In this document: positions 35,265-38,333 of the stretch, one piece after another
Position numbering within the stretch: position 1 is the stretch's first letter
Layout: every line of letters begins with the position of its first letter
NCBI GenBank assembly: GCA_030619765.1
Contig: JAUXAU010000025.1
Span: 1-38,333 of the forward strand
Direction of reading: 5' to 3'
DNA length: 38,333 nt
Source: Thermoplasmatota archaeon
GTDB lineage: Archaea > Thermoplasmatota > E2 > DHVEG-1
Made by a program: the position numbers and the translations under genes
The notes under the pieces: model-generated
Told to the model about the DNA's origin: nothing
The model's input: the letters and a program-made list of their open reading frames with translations, nothing else
The model's database searches: none

Positions 35265-35371
35265 TAGGAATAAAGGTTATAGGCTTGATTTTATTGATAA
35301 AGAAAGAAAAGCAAAAAGTAGAGAAAGAAAAAGACGAACTTGAGGAATTTGCTGAAAAAATAAAATTATAG
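35261..35371 (+). CDS. Very small ORF overlapping the AbrB-like gene, 36 residues
   Basis: The start overlaps the previous stop (ATGA), the usual form of translational coupling. The product begins MIGIKVIGLILLIKKEKQKV and ends with a charged helix (KDELEEFAEKIKL), so it looks like a short hydrophobic segment joined to an amphipathic helix. I recognise no family. The overlap and clean reading frame support it, but at 36 codons it may be chance. Confidence 0.35.
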   Translation: MIGIKVIGLILLIKKEKQKVEKEKDELEEFAEKIKL

Positions 35372-35610
35372 ATATAAAGTAATTCTTAATTTATAAGAAA
35401 GGGTTCTTATCTGTTTTTGTTAGGGGAGGGGTTAAAATTACAAACGCTGACTGTAAAACTCCCTCTGCCCATACATATTATCCTATTTTTATTTAGAACG
35501 CTTATTTAAACTCTAATTTTGATTAGGTAAATCTTTTTTATTATAATATCTGAAACAGTGTAAGATCAGAAGAAAGAGGCAAAAAAGAATGCCCCCCGCC
35601 AGACAAGAGG

Positions 35611-35877
35611 TTAAGGTTCTTCTGGCTTTTCTTCTTTTGATTGATCTTCTTTTTTTTCCTCTGTTTCTGTTTCAGATCCAATTGGTATTTCTTTTTCAGG
35701 TTTTTTTGCAACAGAACAAGTTGATTTCAAATCCTCATATTCCGGGAGGATCCTTTTCAGAATGCCTTCAGGACTTTTGTCACTATAGATCCCATGTTTT
35801 TCAATTGCCTCTAACGTTCCTTTTGATATCCTAATCTGGACATCGGCTGTTTCTTCCTTAATCACATCTATCACCAT
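35611..35877 (-). CDS. Ribbon-helix-helix-like small regulator with acidic tail, 88 residues
   Basis: The open frame extends to 35997, but I place the start at the ATG at 35877: a TATA box (TTTATATATG, 35904-35895) lies about 23 bases before it, as expected for a leaderless archaeal message. Residues ~11-45 (ADVQIRISKGTLEAIEKHGI, then SPEGILKRILPEYE) follow a strand-helix-helix pattern seen in VapB/RHH antitoxins and repressors. The remaining ~40 residues are Glu/Lys-rich and probably disordered (ETEEKKEDQSKEEKPEEP). An inverted repeat TGTTAC-N12-GTAACA lies just upstream of the TATA box. No toxin gene is evident beside it, so an autoregulated transcription factor is the simplest reading. Confidence 0.55.
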   Translation of the reverse strand: MVIDVIKEETADVQIRISKGTLEAIEKHGIYSDKSPEGILKRILPEYEDLKSTCSVAKKPEKEIPIGSETETEEKKEDQSKEEKPEEP

Positions 35878-35894
35878 TATGACATGCTTTTTTC

Positions 35895-35928
35895 CATATA
35901 TAAATGTTACATTGTCACTTTTGTAACA
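35895..35928 (-). promoter_or_regulatory. TATA box and inverted repeat upstream of the RHH-like gene
   Basis: Reading the minus strand, TGTTAC (35928-35923) and GTAACA (35910-35905) form a 6-bp inverted repeat with a 12-bp spacer, directly followed by the TATA element TTTATATATG (35904-35895). The ATG at 35877 is about 23 bases further on. The repeat abuts the BRE/TATA region, where a repressor or activator would act. The arms are short, so chance is possible. Confidence 0.45.
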
Positions 35929-35997
35929 ATTAGGTTTTTCAAAGACTTGGGTTTTTCTTACTTTTGATGTGCCTTCCCCATTCTTTTTTACTCTCAA

Positions 35998-36632
35998 AAA
36001 AATCTATTAAAACTATTTCAACACGCCGCTCATTAAGGTCATGTAGTGACGTACCATCTTCTGTTACCCAATAGAGCGGACCCAGCTATTCCGAGTATTA
36101 TGAGATGTTTATTCATGGTTTGCTTCCATTATTGTTTTTGAAGGACAATGATATCTTCATTAAATTCTCCTGATAAACCTACTGACAAAGCTGATTAGAA
36201 ACTGATTCTAATTGGCTTTTCACACACAGCAAGGCATACACGATAATCTATTTGAAGGAGAATTGTTTGAAGATCCCAGAACCATCAGAGTTTCTCAAGA
36301 AGAGGATGAAACCGATGGAGATAACAGCATGAAGTGCCGGCTCTGTCGTCCAATTGAAAAAAAGACAAAGCTGCTGGGGGGAATTATAAAAAAGATTCAA
36401 AGCCCTAACAAGATTTTAGAAATCTTCAAAACCTATCTTTGTCTTCCAAGGATTTTATGATACATCTGATAATTGTGAGTGCAGGACTCCCCCTTTAGTT
36501 TGCCCCTGATTAATATAATAGAGTGCACTGTGCTCAAAATTGATATACAATGCGATATACTCGATAGATGGGGCTTTGCACTCAAAGTCTAAAATCAAGG
36601 TACTTTAACCAGAAGAAATCTGTTACAATAGA
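35998..36632. other. Poorly coding stretch with gene fragments and inverted repeats
   Basis: No complete gene is convincing here. On the minus strand near 36115-36040 a short frame starts MNKHLIILGIAGSALLG, like a lipoprotein signal, then stops; another frame (PLYWVTEDGTSLHDLNERRV) follows, suggesting a broken gene. At 36188-36218 AAGCTGATTAGAA pairs with TTCTAATTGGCTT (two G-U wobbles in RNA) around ACTGA and is followed by T's, like a terminator. A plus-strand frame at 36212-36460 (82 codons, TTG start, containing MKCRLCRPIEKKTK) has no recognised family and I do not call it a gene. GAGTGCA (36477, 36531) and TGCACTC (36577) form a 107-bp inverted-repeat unit. Confidence 0.4.
36477..36583. 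repeat. Short element bounded by inverted GAGTGCA/TGCACTC
   Basis: GAGTGCA (36477-36483) and TGCACTC (36577-36583) are exact inverted copies; CCCC and GGGG also face each other just inside (36489-36493, 36570-36573). A third copy, in GAGTGCACTGTGCTC, sits in the middle (36531-36545). The size would suit a miniature inverted-repeat element, but no target-site duplication is visible. A regulatory RNA hairpin or operator cluster for the gene at 36697 is equally possible. Confidence 0.3.
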
Positions 36633-36642
36633 TTTATATAAG
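36633..36642 (+). promoter_or_regulatory. TATA box for the secreted propeller gene at 36697
   Basis: TTTATATAAG at 36633-36642 is a strong archaeal TATA sequence. A transcript would start about 25 bases downstream (near 36664), giving a leader of some 30 bases that contains the ribosome binding site GGGAGG (36684-36689) before the ATG at 36697. Confidence 0.5.
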
Positions 36643-36696
36643 ATTATTCAGATGTATTAACCGTGCTATAGTATGGCACTTACGGGAGGTTATTAA

Positions 36697-37974
36697 ATGA
36701 AAAGGAAAATAGTAGGAATCCTTGTTTGCATGCTGTTGATTGTTACAGCTGTACCTGTTACAGGGCAAATAAAAGAAATTTTCATTGGTGAAAACAATGA
36801 TTTTAGTGAAAATACAGATGCTATAATTAGTCCTTTGTCAGATGATAGATGGACGAAGACATTTGGAGGAAAAGATTACGATATTGGAAGGTCGATTCAA
36901 CAAACATCTGACAATGGGTATATAATAGTAGGTTCCACAAAAACTTATGGAGTAGGTGACGCTGATATTTGGTTAATTAAGACAGATGTGAATGGAAATG
37001 AGGAGTGGAATAACACCTTTGGCGGGTCAAAAACTGATTATGGATGTGATGTTGAACAGACAACTGATGGAGGATATATCATAGTCGGAAGGGAAAGTTA
37101 TAATAATTGTTGGTTAATAAAAACAGATGTAAACGGCAACAAAGAATGGGATAAAATTTTTTTGAAATGGGAGTTATACAGAGTTCATCAAACAACCGAT
37201 GAAGGATTCATTATGGTAGGAGAAACTGCTATCTCTCCACCACAGGATTATGATATATTGCTATTGAAGGTTGATAAAGATGGAAATGAAATGTGGAATA
37301 AAAACTTTGGTGGTAGTGGTTATGAAGTAGGTTCTTCAGTAGTTCAGACATCTGATGGTGGATATATATTAACTGGGGGTCGCTATTTAATAAAAACAGA
37401 TGGTAATGGATTAGAAGAATGGATTTTAGAATTTGATTCAAATATGGAAGGTCGTGATGTTCTTCAAAATAGTGATGGGGGATATACTGTAGCAGGTTTT
37501 AAAGGGAATTGGCCTACTAATATGACGGGCTGGATGATTATAACAAATAGTAATGGAGAAATATTATATTCGAAAAAGTACAGGGGTCTTTTTACTTCCA
37601 ACCGCCCAAATTCAATTTATCAAACTAGTGATGGCGGATATATTATGACAGGGGAATCCAACAGAGAATTTCCTGGTGGTCCTTTAACTATGAAGCTCTG
37701 GCTGGCAAAAACAGATAAATTTGGAAGGCTAATTTGGAGCAAAAGGTATGGACGTGAATACGAATATGGTGCTAAAGTCCAGCAGACTATTGATGGGGGA
37801 TACATCGTTGTTGGAGGTACAAACTTTTTCGGCCAAGGTTCAGTTGATGTTTGGTTGATAAAAACAGATAAATTTGGAATCACAAAACAACAAATCATTT
37901 ACACATTATTCCTAAGATTCCTAGAGCAACATCCAAATATGTTTCCAATACTCAGACAGTTGCTGGAATTATAG
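36697..37974 (+). CDS. Secreted seven-repeat beta-propeller protein
   Basis: The 425-residue protein has a signal peptide (residues ~4-24, KIVGILVCMLLIVTAVPVTG). Residues ~50-395 contain seven repeats whose core reads QQTSDNGYIIVG, EQTTDGGYIIVG, HQTTDEGFIMVG, VQTSDGGYILTG, LQNSDGGYTVAG, YQTSDGGYIMTG and QQTIDGGYIVVG. Most are preceded by a WNKNFGGSGYE-like segment and followed by DIWLIKTDxNG. Seven repeats fit one closed propeller. The C-terminal 30 residues (YTLFLRFLEQHPNMFPILRQ) form an amphipathic helix, unlike the CARDB-like tail of the other secreted proteins here. The role is probably surface binding; no catalytic motif is seen. GGGAGG precedes the ATG. Confidence 0.82.
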   Translation: MKRKIVGILVCMLLIVTAVPVTGQIKEIFIGENNDFSENTDAIISPLSDDRWTKTFGGKDYDIGRSIQQTSDNGYIIVGSTKTYGVGDADIWLIKTDVNGNEEWNNTFGGSKTDYGCDVEQTTDGGYIIVGRESYNNCWLIKTDVNGNKEWDKIFLKWELYRVHQTTDEGFIMVGETAISPPQDYDILLLKVDKDGNEMWNKNFGGSGYEVGSSVVQTSDGGYILTGGRYLIKTDGNGLEEWILEFDSNMEGRDVLQNSDGGYTVAGFKGNWPTNMTGWMIITNSNGEILYSKKYRGLFTSNRPNSIYQTSDGGYIMTGESNREFPGGPLTMKLWLAKTDKFGRLIWSKRYGREYEYGAKVQQTIDGGYIVVGGTNFFGQGSVDVWLIKTDKFGITKQQIIYTLFLRFLEQHPNMFPILRQLLEL

Positions 37975-38061
37975 CTGGGTATGTGGTCCATATCTAGTAA
38001 TAATCCTGCTATAAACATTTATATATTATGTCGTCCATGAGAATATGAAGGGAGGTAAAGC

Positions 38062-38333
38062 ATGAAAGTAAACCTGCTCAAGAAAGAGTTGGTAGTTGGA
38101 ACGATTTTCCTCTTATTGTTAGCTACTATGCCCCATATTGTTAGCAATGATTTACTATCTGCCACCGCATATACAGATGACTTAGTGGTCACAGTGACAA
38201 CTGATAAGGAAATATACTATCCTGGTGAACCTGTTATTATAACGATTTCCGTGACAAACTACGGTCCTAACATGACCTTAGTCTTTTCCGATACTCAACT
38301 AGCAAATTTCAAGGTAACAAAACCTTATGGGAG
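38062..38333 (+). CDS. Secreted protein with BsuPI-like/CARDB-like Ig domain, N-terminal part (runs off the window)
   Basis: The frame is open from the ATG at 38062 to the window end (90 codons); GGAGGT lies five bases upstream. The first ~35 residues form a signal peptide (VVGTIFLLLLATMPHIVS). The mature start (LVVTVTTDKEIYYPGEPVII, then TISVTNYGPNMTLVFSDTQL) is an immunoglobulin-like strand pattern found in BsuPI-type inhibitor domains and other surface beta-sandwiches. The rest of the protein is not visible, so the function is open. It lies 87 bp after the propeller gene on the same strand. Confidence 0.65.
   Translation, partial: MKVNLLKKELVVGTIFLLLLATMPHIVSNDLLSATAYTDDLVVTVTTDKEIYYPGEPVIITISVTNYGPNMTLVFSDTQLANFKVTKPYG

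Noticed and set aside
36212..36460. 82-codon plus-strand ORF with CRLC motif
   Set aside because: It has a TTG start without a ribosome binding site and no recognised family, and a second frame in the same place looks equally coding; there is not enough support to call it a gene.

Overview
This is an AT-rich archaeal chromosome segment. Archaeal signature genes place it: ribosomal protein S8e, SRP19, the small subunit of replication factor C, an archaeal-type triosephosphate isomerase, a cyclic 2,3-diphosphoglycerate synthetase-like protein, a split glycine decarboxylase (GcvPA/GcvPB), a tetraether-lipid-synthase-like radical SAM enzyme, and TadA/TadC pilus machinery with class III signal peptides. 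Gingipain-like C25 peptidases, PKD domains and secreted beta-propellers suggest a protein-degrading, sediment-type Thermoplasmatota relative (MBG-D-like). That assignment is inference from gene content.

Layout. Positions 1-3.5 kb hold three minus-strand secreted proteins: a C25 peptidase cut by the window edge, an Asp-box propeller, and a protein with a jelly-roll-like body. A TrkA/RCK protein follows at 3.7-4.4 kb. An AT-rich insertion-like island (about 4.4-6.86 kb) carries a short serine recombinase and a second protein in which an HNH nuclease replaces the catalytic domain in front of the same DNA-binding domain. A nearly perfect 32-bp symmetric site with a 2-bp AG centre lies just beyond these genes. 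SRP19 and S8e follow, then a decayed transposase fragment (7.67-7.94 kb).

From 20.0 to 8.0 kb, read on the minus strand, lies one compact type IV pilus operon: two paralogous TadA ATPases with very long N-terminal extensions, two TadC/FlaJ-like membrane proteins, a 57-residue pilin-like peptide, a giant pilin-like protein with 14 propeller repeats inserted in a LamG-like domain, and a further pilin-like protein. The first TadC gene appears to lack an ATG/GTG/TTG start and may begin at ATA.

From 20.2 to 27.4 kb are metabolic and information genes: a small membrane protein, the cDPG synthetase homologue converging on rfcS with a 9-bp overlap, gcvPA-gcvPB overlapping by one base, and the tetraether synthase homologue. 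From 27.6 to 32.4 kb lie two more secreted proteins. One is a PQQ-type propeller whose C-terminal domain is interrupted by a TGA where its neighbour has Trp; the other is a complete C25 peptidase. Four secreted proteins in the window share a C-terminal domain of about 100 residues that ends in a hydrophobic strand.

The last part has tpiA, a small secreted protein, a DUF89 phosphatase, and two small putative regulators (AbrB-like and ribbon-helix-helix-like), each with an inverted repeat at its promoter. A poorly coding stretch follows, then a seven-repeat secreted propeller and the start of another secreted protein.
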